Shown: positions 53,900 to 62,238 of the stretch, in pieces
Position numbering within the stretch: position 1 is the first letter of the stretch
Layout: each line of letters starts with the position of its first letter
Assembly (NCBI RefSeq): GCF_004752005.1
Contig: NZ_CP038493.1
Span: forward strand, 3,372,302 to 3,436,301
Length of the DNA stretch: 64,000 bases
Reading direction: 5' to 3'
From: Thalassotalea sp. HSM 43
GTDB taxonomy: Bacteria > Pseudomonadota > Gammaproteobacteria > Enterobacterales > Alteromonadaceae
The notes under the pieces: generated by a model
What the model was told of the DNA's origin: nothing
The model's database searches: none
Seen by the model: the letters and a program-made list of their open reading frames with translations, nothing else
Position numbers and translations under genes: made by a program

Positions 53900-56368
53900 T
53901 TAAGCAGCACGCTCACCTTTATTTGCTTCAAGGTTTGCTAAGTGCTTTTCTTTATTCGCGACAAGCTCATATGGGTCAAAGTCATCAACGTTAATAACAG
54001 CTTTACGTTGTGCTTCAGTTTCTATAAGCAGCTTCGCTTCATCTTCACCGATAAAGCCTTTCTCTAACGCCATTTCTGCCAGTTGATCAAGGTTAATGAT
54101 GCGGTGACGTTCGCCGCTTGCAGCATTGATTTTATCGACAATCACTTCAGCTTTGATGATGTTCTCAAGGGTTAACTCAAGTTGACCAAACAAAGAACCA
54201 TCGGTTTTATTCAAGTATTGGCCTTGACCTAATCGAGTTCGAGCTTCGCCTGGCACTTGCAGAATACGTGATACTTTGTGATCAAGTCTATCTGAAGGTT
54301 TACGTAATGAGGTGCCAAATGGCATAACCATCAATTTAAACGCTTTACCGATGAATCGGTTAGGGAAGTTCTCACAAAGCTCTTTAATCGCTTGCTCACA
54401 CTTGTATAGGCTATCTTCAACGGCCCACATCATAAGTGGTTTGTCAGCAAGTTGACGGCCTTCGTCGTCATAGCGTTTCAATGTTGCTGAGGCAAGGTAT
54501 AGGTAACTTAATACATCACCTAAACGCGCAGACATGCGTTCACGACGTTTTAAATCTCCACCAAGCACTGCCATAGACAAATCTGACAACAACGCTAAGT
54601 TTGAACTGAACTTGGTCATTTGACGATAGTAGTGACGCGTTTCATCTTTGAACGGCGCTTTGATATAACTGGTGCCGAATATGGCAAACAGTTTAGAGCG
54701 GATCAAGTTTGAAATAGTGAAACCAATGTGACCGAATAGCGCTTCATCAAAATCATGCTGACCTTGCAACATGTCTTTGTTACTTGCCGCTTCCATTTCT
54801 GCCAATACATATGGATGACAGCGGATAGCACCTTGACCGTAAATAATCATATTTCGGGTTAGGATGTTAGCGCCTTCAACGGTAATTGCGATAGGAGCGC
54901 CTTGATAGCCGCGTGCCAAATAGTTACTTGGCCCCATACAAACACCTTTACCACCATGGATATCCATAGCGTCGATAATACACTCACGCATTTTTTCGGT
55001 TAGGTGGTACTTACAAATAGCGGATACAACAGAAGGCTTCTCACCTAAGTCAACGGCACCAGTAGACATGGTCGTTACGGCATCCATAAGGTAAGCATTA
55101 CCGCCAATACGCGCTAGTGCTTCTTCAATACCTTCCATTTTACCGATAGGTAGCTTAAATTGACGGCGAATGTGACTGTAAGCACCGGTCGCTAACGCGG
55201 TTTGCTTGATGCCACCAGCGGAGTTTGAAGGTAAGGTGATAGCACGGCCAACAGACAAACATTCAACCAGCATACGCCAGCCTTGACCGGCCATTTTAGC
55301 GCCACCGATGATGTAGTCTAATGGTACAAATACTTCTTCACCTTGCGTCGGACCATTTTGGAACGGCACGTTCAATGGGAAATGACGACGGCCGGTAATT
55401 ACGCCGTCAATATCTGTCGGAATCAATGCGCAGGTGATACCTAAATCGGTTTCTTCGCCGATCAGCTTGTCTGGATCGTAAAGCTTGAATGCTAAACCTA
55501 AAATCGTGGCAACCGGTGCTAGGGTGATATAACGTTTATTCCACGTTAGGCGCATACCCAACACTTCTTTACCGTCAAACTCACCTTTACAAATGATACC
55601 AAAATCAGGAATGGCACCAGCGTCTGAACCCGCTTCAGGGCTAGTTAGTGCGAAACAAGGGATTTCTTCACCCGTCGCTAAACGTGGTAAGTAATGGTCT
55701 TGTTGATCTTTGGTACCATAGTGTTGCAACAATTCGCCTGGGCCCAAAGAGTTTGGAACACCAACCGTACTGGCCAAAACAATTGACACACCACTTAACT
55801 TTTGCAGAACACGTGACTGTGCGTATGCACTGAACTCTAAGCCGCCGTATTGCTTTTTAATGATCATCGCGAAGAACTTATTGTCCTTCAGATACTGCCA
55901 AATATGTGGCGGCATATCGGCTAATTCATGGGTTACTTCCCAATCATCAACCATGCGGCAGACTTCTTCTACCGGACCATCCATAAAGGCTTGTTCTTCT
56001 TGCGTTAGTCGAGGTTGTGGGAATTTATGTAACTTATCCCAACTTGGAGCGCCTTTAAATAACTCTGCTTCATACCATGTGGTACCAGCATTTAATGCTT
56101 CGCGCTCAGTCGAAGACATTTCAGGCATAACCTTTTTAAAGGCCTGCAGTAACTTGTTACTGATCAGTTGACGACGTAAGCTCGCCACATTGAAAACAGC
56201 GGCTACCGCGATAAACAATAACCAGCCAATAAAACCGACTAGGGAAAAAGCAGTCGCAATGACCATCAGTGCGGTATAAGCGGCAGTGAATAAACCTAGA
56301 GAGGCCCGAGCATATGCCAGATAACTCGTTACCACTATAAGGACGAGTAAGCCAATTAAAAATTCCAC
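53900..56368 (-). CDS. fadE: Acyl-CoA dehydrogenase FadE
   Basis: First step of fatty-acid beta-oxidation, FAD-dependent. The 822 residues match the large FadE type: two N-terminal membrane segments (about 2-58), then the dehydrogenase N-, middle ([20 protein letters not shown]) and C-terminal domains and an FadE-specific extension. The start is GTG, with AGGAG about 6 nt upstream. A sequence close to the FadR operator lies 32 bp upstream, so repression by FadR is likely, as in E. coli. It is divergent from a YafJ-like amidotransferase. Confidence 0.96.
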   Translation of the reverse strand: MEFLIGLLVLIVVTSYLAYARASLGLFTAAYTALMVIATAFSLVGFIGWLLFIAVAAVFNVASLRRQLISNKLLQAFKKVMPEMSSTEREALNAGTTWYEAELFKGAPSWDKLHKFPQPRLTQEEQAFMDGPVEEVCRMVDDWEVTHELADMPPHIWQYLKDNKFFAMIIKKQYGGLEFSAYAQSRVLQKLSGVSIVLASTVGVPNSLGPGELLQHYGTKDQQDHYLPRLATGEEIPCFALTSPEAGSDAGAIPDFGIICKGEFDGKEVLGMRLTWNKRYITLAPVATILGLAFKLYDPDKLIGEETDLGITCALIPTDIDGVITGRRHFPLNVPFQNGPTQGEEVFVPLDYIIGGAKMAGQGWRMLVECLSVGRAITLPSNSAGGIKQTALATGAYSHIRRQFKLPIGKMEGIEEALARIGGNAYLMDAVTTMSTGAVDLGEKPSVVSAICKYHLTEKMRECIIDAMDIHGGKGVCMGPSNYLARGYQGAPIAITVEGANILTRNMIIYGQGAIRCHPYVLAEMEAASNKDMLQGQHDFDEALFGHIGFTISNLIRSKLFAIFGTSYIKAPFKDETRHYYRQMTKFSSNLALLSDLSMAVLGGDLKRRERMSARLGDVLSYLYLASATLKRYDDEGRQLADKPLMMWAVEDSLYKCEQAIKELCENFPNRFIGKAFKLMVMPFGTSLRKPSDRLDHKVSRILQVPGEARTRLGQGQYLNKTDGSLFGQLELTLENIIKAEVIVDKINAASGERHRIINLDQLAEMALEKGFIGEDEAKLLIETEAQRKAVINVDDFDPYELVANKEKHLANLEANKGERAA

Positions 56369-56724
56369 GTTAACTCCTGTTGTATTTTTAGTTTATGGTA
56401 AGAGGTCGTACCAGTTTTACTTAAGCATAAATACAATTGCAAACATTTTCAAATGTTTTCATCGGTATTTACGTTTTTTTGCTTGCGGTAGAATATGTTG
56501 GATAAGGGGAGAGGCGTTTTTTTACGTCGGTGATCCCTGGATTATTGCTGCCAACACATACTTGCCAAGCCGAGAAAATCCTTTGCCATATACTTAATTA
56601 GTATAATTTACTCTAAATTTATTTCGAATTTATGACGGGAATTTATTGGTAAAAGTTTCGAATTGAATATAATGGTTATTAAAATAGTATTTTAATTTCG
56701 TTTAGTTATAACTGGTGGTTGTGT
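56369..56724. other. Divergent fadE-yafJ-like intergenic region
   Basis: A 356-bp A+T-rich non-coding stretch. It contains the FadR-like operator at 56400-56416 and promoter regions for both genes. No ORF is supported; E. coli has gmhA in this position, which is absent. Confidence 0.6.
56400..56416 (-). promoter_or_regulatory. FadR operator upstream of fadE
   Basis: Minus strand AACTGGTACGACCTCTT matches the E. coli FadR consensus at 13 of 17 positions, including the complete left half-site AACTGGT. It lies 32 bp before the fadE GTG. FadR repression of fadE is established in E. coli; here it is predicted. Confidence 0.7.
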
Positions 56725-57558
56725 ATGTGTGAATTGTTGGCGATGAGCGCTAATGTTCCGACAGATATTTGCTTTAGTTTTGCCGGCTTAATGCAGCGCG
56801 GTGGTAATACTGGGCCACATAAAGATGGTTGGGGCATTACCTTTTATGAAGGTAAAGGTTGTCGCAGTTTTAAAGACCCAAAACCAAGCTTTGAATCAGA
56901 GATCGCTAACCTAGTCAGTAATTACCCTATTAAAAGCAAAGCGGTTGTTTGTCATATACGCCAAGCAAATGTCGGTAATGTCTGTCTGGAAAACACCCAC
57001 CCGTTTATTCGCGAGTTGTGGGGCAGTAATTTTACCTATGCTCATAATGGTCAACTTGCTGACTATCAGCAGACTTTGCAGACACAAAAACTAAAAGCGG
57101 TTGGTTCGACCGATAGTGAACAGGCATTTGTGTGGATATTGGAGCAACTTCGTCTTCATTTTGGCGACGAGCGACCTGATGACCAAGAGCTTTACCAATA
57201 TTTAGCGCAATTGAGTCTGCGCGTTAACCAATTTGGTGTGTTTAACTTGATCTTGTCCGACGGTGACTTTGTGTTTGCGTATTGCTATAACAATTTACAC
57301 TGGATAACCCGCAGGGCGCCTTTTGGCCCCGCCAAGCTTATTGACACCGATGTCGCGATTGACTTTAAAAAGGAAACCACAGAAAAAGACATCGTTACCG
57401 TAATAGCCACTCAGCCGCTTACCTGTGATGAGGCATGGCACAAAATGTCTCCGGGTCAATGGGTGGCATTTGTCGGGGGCGAAGTGATGGCGCAAGGGCA
57501 ATTACAAGCACCTAAGGTGAAATCACACGCGCAATTAATGGGCGAGAAAAACGGTTAA
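56725..57558 (+). CDS. Class II glutamine amidotransferase (YafJ-like)
   Basis: A 277-residue Ntn-hydrolase glutaminase domain. The start at 56725 leaves Cys2 (MCELLAMS) as the N-terminal nucleophile; upstream TTG-TGT codons would bury it, so they are rejected. Other motifs are HIRQANVG, ENTHPF, TYAHNGQL and GSTDSEQAF. No synthetase domain is attached, so the acceptor is unknown. It lies beside fadE, as yafJ lies near fadE in E. coli. Confidence 0.88.
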   Translation: MCELLAMSANVPTDICFSFAGLMQRGGNTGPHKDGWGITFYEGKGCRSFKDPKPSFESEIANLVSNYPIKSKAVVCHIRQANVGNVCLENTHPFIRELWGSNFTYAHNGQLADYQQTLQTQKLKAVGSTDSEQAFVWILEQLRLHFGDERPDDQELYQYLAQLSLRVNQFGVFNLILSDGDFVFAYCYNNLHWITRRAPFGPAKLIDTDVAIDFKKETTEKDIVTVIATQPLTCDEAWHKMSPGQWVAFVGGEVMAQGQLQAPKVKSHAQLMGEKNG

Positions 57559-58331
57559 TTTTTTTTGTCAGCGGTGTCGGTTTGACTGTCAGTATTAACC
57601 GCAGCATTGCCTTTACTGGCAACGCCAACCAATTCCGCTTGAAACTGTTGGAAACTACCGTCAATTTGATGCAATTTAACCATTAAGTAATTTAACTTGG
57701 GAGCGAACCAGGCATAGGTTGTCTGTTTGCTGCCAGGTTTTCTGCGCACCAACTTTACGGTATCGACCACACCATATGGCAGCATCAACTCTTCTTTACC
57801 AACATATTCGTAGTTGTAATCTTTGACTTTACCCGAGGTGCTTAGGGTTTTAAATTTGAAGTCTTTGACGTCGTTTATAAGGTTGAAACGCGACTGCAAA
57901 TGGTAGCTTAACTTACTTTGCAAACCGTCAGGCCATTCAATGTCTTTGGTTTTTTTCTTAAGTAAATTAATTGCTTGAGACTTTTCTTGATCGAACGACC
58001 AATGATAGTACTTATCTTTACCGGTGCCTTCTCGATCGGATTTATAGCTCAATGGTATAACTTGGCCATCGACGATACGGTTGGTGGTGAACTCTTTGCG
58101 ATGATCGGAAAAAATCATCCATTCAATGTCGGTTTTATAGCTAAATTCGACGGTGCCGTCAGGAAGGTTTTTTAATACTCGCTTGGCTTTACCAACAATG
58201 TCACCATCGTGAACGATATTATAGTTGGCAGTAAAGTCAGGAATAAATGATACCGGCGCTTGCTCGGCAAACGCGGAGCTCATCGCCAAACTGGATGTGA
58301 TAACGAGTGTAGATAAAAACTTGCTGCCCAT
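57555..58331 (-). CDS. DUF3108-family exported protein
   Basis: A 258-residue periplasmic protein with signal peptide (cleavage after AFA, about residue 22) and a beta-rich body typical of DUF3108 (FTANYNIVHDGDIVGKAKR, YSYKTDIEWMIFSDHRKEF across strands). The 3' end overlaps the convergent amidotransferase gene by 4 bp, and it lies downstream of purMN on the same strand. Function is not established. Confidence 0.82.
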   Translation of the reverse strand: MGSKFLSTLVITSSLAMSSAFAEQAPVSFIPDFTANYNIVHDGDIVGKAKRVLKNLPDGTVEFSYKTDIEWMIFSDHRKEFTTNRIVDGQVIPLSYKSDREGTGKDKYYHWSFDQEKSQAINLLKKKTKDIEWPDGLQSKLSYHLQSRFNLINDVKDFKFKTLSTSGKVKDYNYEYVGKEELMLPYGVVDTVKLVRRKPGSKQTTYAWFAPKLNYLMVKLHQIDGSFQQFQAELVGVASKGNAAVNTDSQTDTADKKN

Positions 58332-58417
58332 AAACGTCCCTTGACTTACTTTTATTGATTGTCAGTTGGAGTGAACAGGCAGAGCTAAGTTCAATTTTTG
58401 CCGATTGAAGGTACCTG

Positions 58418-59065
58418 TTACTCGCTGGCGTAGCCGTTAGCCGGTAACACTTTATCATCAAGTGTGGCACAATCTTCGCGCATTGTTAAGCGATCGGTAC
58501 AAAACCAGTCAACAACAAGAGGGTAAATGCGGTGTTCTTGCTCGTGTACTCGAGCTTGTAGGTCAGCCGCCGTATCCCCTGCAAATACAGGGATCTTAGC
58601 TTGCAATATGACCGGACCACCATCAAGTTCTTCGGTGACGAAATGCACGCTTACGCCGTGCTCTTCATCGCCTGCATCGAGTGCTCGTTGATGGGTGTTT
58701 AAGCCCTGATACTTAGGCAGTAGAGAAGGGTGAATGTTTAATAAACGCCCTTTGTAATGCTGCACAAATTCCGGGGTTAAAATGCGCATAAAGCCGGCAA
58801 GTACAACAAGGTCTGGTTGCCAAGCATCAATCTTTGCAATCAATGCCTGATCGTATTGCTCGCGTGAATCAAACTCTTTGTGTGATAGTACCTGAGCGTC
58901 GATACCCGCGGTTGCCGCGCGCTCTAGTCCAAATACATCAGCTTTGTTTGATAACACGCCTGTTATTGAGCCTGCGACTTTTCCGTCATTGCAGGCGTCA
59001 ATAATCGCCTGCAAATTACTGCCGCTACCAGAAATCAGAACAACAATATTTTTGTTCTCTGACAT
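58418..59065 (-). CDS. purN: Phosphoribosylglycinamide formyltransferase PurN
   Basis: Third step of purine synthesis, transferring formyl from 10-formyl-THF to GAR. The 215 residues show the N-terminal ISGSGSNLQAIIDA loop and the catalytic LLNIHPSLLPKYQGLNTHQ block with Asn/His, then DEEHGVSVHFVTEELDGGPVI. Its ATG is 2 bp after the purM stop. Confidence 0.97.
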   Translation of the reverse strand: MSENKNIVVLISGSGSNLQAIIDACNDGKVAGSITGVLSNKADVFGLERAATAGIDAQVLSHKEFDSREQYDQALIAKIDAWQPDLVVLAGFMRILTPEFVQHYKGRLLNIHPSLLPKYQGLNTHQRALDAGDEEHGVSVHFVTEELDGGPVILQAKIPVFAGDTAADLQARVHEQEHRIYPLVVDWFCTDRLTMREDCATLDDKVLPANGYASE

Positions 59066-59067
59066 GA

Positions 59068-60108
59068 CTAGTTGATTTCCACTTGCTCGTCGCCGTCATT
59101 GGCGTTTTCGATATGACCAATGTGCCATGCATTTTCGCCATGCTCAGCCAATATCTGTAAAGCACGATCTTTTTGTTCCGCTGGTACAACGATGATCATA
59201 CCAACACCACAGTTGAAGGTGCGGTACATTTCATGAGTAGTAATGTTGCCGTTTTCTTGTAACCAATTGAACACTTCAGGCCACTGCCAGCTGTTACCAT
59301 CAATAACCGCTTTGCTGCCTTCAGGAAGTACACGAGGAATGTTCTCCCAGAAACCACCACCGGTAATGTGCGATAGTGCGTGGGCTTTAACGTCTTTAAG
59401 CATGGCTAATACAGGCTTAACGTAAATACGTGTTGGTTCAAGTAGGTGTTCGCCAATGCTCTTGTCGCCTAGCATTTCTGCTGGATCAGTATTGTTTACT
59501 TCAAGAACTTTACGAATCAAAGAGAAACCATTTGAGTGAGGGCCAGAAGACGCTAGAGCAATCAATTGGTCGCCAGCTTTAACATCGTCACCGGTGATAA
59601 GCTCTGATTTTTCCGCAACACCGGTACAAAAACCTGCGATATCGTAATCACCTGAGTGATACATACCTGGCATTTCAGCGGTTTCACCACCAACTAAGGC
59701 ACAACCAGATTGAATACAACCTTCAGCAATACCTTTAACAACGTCTGATGCAACATCAACGTCTAGTTTGCCTGTGGCGTAGTAGTCTAGGAAGTATAGA
59801 GGCTCAGCGCCCAATACAAGCAAATCGTTAACACACATTGCCACCAAGTCGATACCTACGGTGTCGTGCTTTTTCAAGTCGATTGCTAAACGTAATTTGG
59901 TGCCTACACCGTCAGTACCTGAAATCAATACTGGCTCTTTGTAACCAGATGGCAATTGGCATACTGCGCCAAAACCACCCAAGCCGCCCATAACCTCTGG
60001 ACGAGTTGTCTTTTTCACAGCACCTTTAATGTTTTCAACCAAGGCATTACCTGCATCAATATCAACACCTGCATCTTTATAGCTTAATGATTGTTTTTGC
60101 TCGCTCAC
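59068..60108 (-). CDS. purM: Phosphoribosylformylglycinamidine cyclo-ligase PurM
   Basis: Makes aminoimidazole ribotide in purine synthesis. The 346 residues show the ATP-binding start [41 protein letters not shown] and [12 protein letters not shown]. It is first gene of purMN and divergent from the DUF2066 gene, with a possible PurR site upstream. Confidence 0.97.
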   Translation of the reverse strand: MSEQKQSLSYKDAGVDIDAGNALVENIKGAVKKTTRPEVMGGLGGFGAVCQLPSGYKEPVLISGTDGVGTKLRLAIDLKKHDTVGIDLVAMCVNDLLVLGAEPLYFLDYYATGKLDVDVASDVVKGIAEGCIQSGCALVGGETAEMPGMYHSGDYDIAGFCTGVAEKSELITGDDVKAGDQLIALASSGPHSNGFSLIRKVLEVNNTDPAEMLGDKSIGEHLLEPTRIYVKPVLAMLKDVKAHALSHITGGGFWENIPRVLPEGSKAVIDGNSWQWPEVFNWLQENGNITTHEMYRTFNCGVGMIIVVPAEQKDRALQILAEHGENAWHIGHIENANDGDEQVEIN

Positions 60109-60209
60109 GATGAACCCTTAAAATGTTTTACTGTCAAAGCGGCATAATCGCCAAACTGAGACATTTGTCGAACTTTTACTGGCGCGTATTCTACCAGTGC
60201 TTAGAGAGA

Positions 60210-60225
60210 TATAAAATGTTTGCGA
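60210..60225 (-). promoter_or_regulatory. Possible PurR box upstream of purM
   Basis: Minus strand TCGCAAACATTTTATA matches the E. coli PurR consensus ACGCAAACGTTTGCGT at about 10 of 16 positions, with the GCAAAC half intact. A TAGAAT -10 lies just downstream at 60193-60188. Only one half-site is good. Confidence 0.35.
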
Positions 60226-60279
60226 GAAAATATTTTTTTTCTAGCCTAAATGGCTAATCTTTATGATAATATTCGCCCT

Positions 60280-61383
60280 ATGAAATTAAGAAAAATACTA
60301 ATACCTTTTGTCAGCAGTTGTGCTTTCGCTTTTTCGATGTCGTCTTTTCATGCTCAAGCCATTGAAATTGACGATCTTTATCAAGCAAAAGTAGCATATT
60401 CTGGAGACAACGGTGGACGTGAAAAAGCGTATCGACAAGCGTTTAAGCAGGTCTTGGTTAAGCTCGCCGGTAGTGATTTTGTTAACGATAGCGCTGAGCT
60501 AAAAAAAGCCATTAATAAACCGAATGCGTATTTAAGTGAATATCGCTTTGATAGCCAAGATGAGCAAACGTTTTTATTTGCTAATTTTGAGTCCGCCAAA
60601 GTCGACCAGTTATTGCAACAAGTCAACGCTGGTATTTGGGGAAAGCATAGACCACTGCTTACGGTTTGGATGATTGACGAGCAGGGCAGCCAACGCACGC
60701 TTATCGACGACTCCAATGAGGAAACCAAAAAGCAATTGCAGCTTTGGTTTAATCAGCGTGGTATTGCGGTTAACTTTCCGATTATGGATTTAACTGACGC
60801 TATGGCCATCAGTAATAGTGATGTTTGGGGGCGATTTGAGCAAAGTTTATTGCCTGCGTCCGAACGCTATATGGCCGAAGCGGTATTGGTCTTAAGAATA
60901 TCTGATTCAACCTTAATTAATGAGCCGGACATCACCGCGTGTGGTAACAATTGTCAAACCCCGCCATTAGCTGGCGATTGGCAACTGTGGAGTGGTGATT
61001 TAAACCTTGCCAACAATAAACAAGGTAAGGATAAAGACAAGCTGTTGCAGTCCTTGGTATTTGACGTTGCTGAAAATCTCCACCAACAATATTCGGTGAT
61101 TGTCAGCAGCGACAGCGATGCCTATATTGATATTGAAATAGCCAATGTCACAACGATGAAAGACTTTGTCGCCGTAAGTGATTTTTTTAGTAATGTCAGT
61201 TTGGTCGACGATGTTGTCATGATTAAAGTCTCAGGCACGAAAATGCTGTTTCGCTTGCACACCAAAGCGAATGTTGATGCCATTATGCGGGCTCTTAATT
61301 TAGAGCAAAACTTAGTGGTTAATCAAGATCCATTGGTTTCTCAAGATACGAGTGAACCGGTAAGTTTTTATTGGAAAGGTTAA
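60280..61383 (+). CDS. DUF2066-family exported protein
   Basis: A 367-residue exported protein of the DUF2066 family (start at 60280, where the signal peptide begins; an upstream ATG at 60250 is less likely). The signal is KLRKILIPFVSSCAFAFSMS, cleaved near HAQA. The mature part is alpha/beta (AYRQAFKQVLVKLAGSDFVN) with conserved RPLLTVWMIDEQG. Divergent to purM and overlapping hda (TAATG), as in related bacteria. Function is unknown. Confidence 0.85.
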   Translation: MKLRKILIPFVSSCAFAFSMSSFHAQAIEIDDLYQAKVAYSGDNGGREKAYRQAFKQVLVKLAGSDFVNDSAELKKAINKPNAYLSEYRFDSQDEQTFLFANFESAKVDQLLQQVNAGIWGKHRPLLTVWMIDEQGSQRTLIDDSNEETKKQLQLWFNQRGIAVNFPIMDLTDAMAISNSDVWGRFEQSLLPASERYMAEAVLVLRISDSTLINEPDITACGNNCQTPPLAGDWQLWSGDLNLANNKQGKDKDKLLQSLVFDVAENLHQQYSVIVSSDSDAYIDIEIANVTTMKDFVAVSDFFSNVSLVDDVVMIKVSGTKMLFRLHTKANVDAIMRALNLEQNLVVNQDPLVSQDTSEPVSFYWKG

Positions 61384-62084
61384 TGCCAAACACTGAACAA
61401 TTGCCTTTGGCAGTACACCTGCCTGATGATGAAACCTTTACGAGTTTTTATTCTCTCGATAGCGGTGCGATCGTCAGTCAATTAAAAGCCTTTATTAAAA
61501 GTGACGACCATAGCACCCATGGCTTTTATCTGTTTGGCCAACACAGTGTTGGTAAGTCTCATTTATTGCATGCCAGCTCAGCGTTTGCCTCACAGTTAGG
61601 CAAGTCGAGTCTGTGTGTGTCATTAAGTGAGATAAAACACTTGTCTGTTGAGGTGCTTAATAACCTCGAACAAGTAGACTTGATTTGTCTCGATGACTTG
61701 CACTTAATTGCTGGCAACAAAGCTTGGCAGCAAGGTATTTTTGATTTGTACAATCGAGTCATCGAAAACAATAAAAAGATCATCCTTGCCGGTAACAATG
61801 CTGCGAACAGTTTATTGATCACTTTACCTGATTTAGTCTCTCGCATTAGTTGGGGCTTTACTGAACAGGTGAAACCTCTACCAGATGAAGATAAGGTGCA
61901 GGCGTTTCAACATCGTGCCCGTGGTCGTGGTATTGAAATGCAAGATGAGACGGTGAAGTTCTTATTAAATCGCGTATCGCGTGATATGAACTCGCTATTG
62001 GAAAGTCTCGATGTCTTAGATAAGGCGTCTATTACAGCGCAGCGAAAAATCACTATTCCGTTTATCAAAGAAGTATTATTTTAA
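61383..62084 (+). CDS. hda: DnaA inactivator Hda
   Basis: AAA+ protein that, with the beta clamp, triggers hydrolysis of DnaA-ATP after initiation. The 233 residues include an N-terminal clamp-binding peptide (EQLPLAVHLP), Walker A GQHSVGKSHLLHA, Walker B LICLDDLHLI and sensor/lid elements near LVSRISWG. The start is ATG at 61383 overlapping the DUF2066 stop, with GGAAAGG 4-5 nt upstream. Confidence 0.95.
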   Translation: MPNTEQLPLAVHLPDDETFTSFYSLDSGAIVSQLKAFIKSDDHSTHGFYLFGQHSVGKSHLLHASSAFASQLGKSSLCVSLSEIKHLSVEVLNNLEQVDLICLDDLHLIAGNKAWQQGIFDLYNRVIENNKKIILAGNNAANSLLITLPDLVSRISWGFTEQVKPLPDEDKVQAFQHRARGRGIEMQDETVKFLLNRVSRDMNSLLESLDVLDKASITAQRKITIPFIKEVLF

Positions 62085-62190
62085 AGCAGATTTATTGCTG
62101 TGCTTTGTTCATTAAGCACCGAGCGGTAAACAGCATAAGTACCTAGTCACTTACAAAAAAGTCACATACAAAAAAAGTTACAGACAAAAG

Positions 62191-62226
62191 AAAACCCGGT
62201 ACACATAGTGTCACCGGGTTTTTTAT
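62191..62226. terminator. Bidirectional intrinsic terminator
   Basis: A 10-bp stem (AAAACCCGGT/ACCGGGTTTT) with an inner ACAC/GTGT pairing and T-runs, between hda and the convergent metalloprotease gene. Confidence 0.85.
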
Positions 62227-62238
62227 TGGGTGTGGATG

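Noticed and set aside
56719-56724. Upstream TTG start for the class II amidotransferase
   Set aside because: Would place two residues before the needed N-terminal Met-Cys, blocking the nucleophile.
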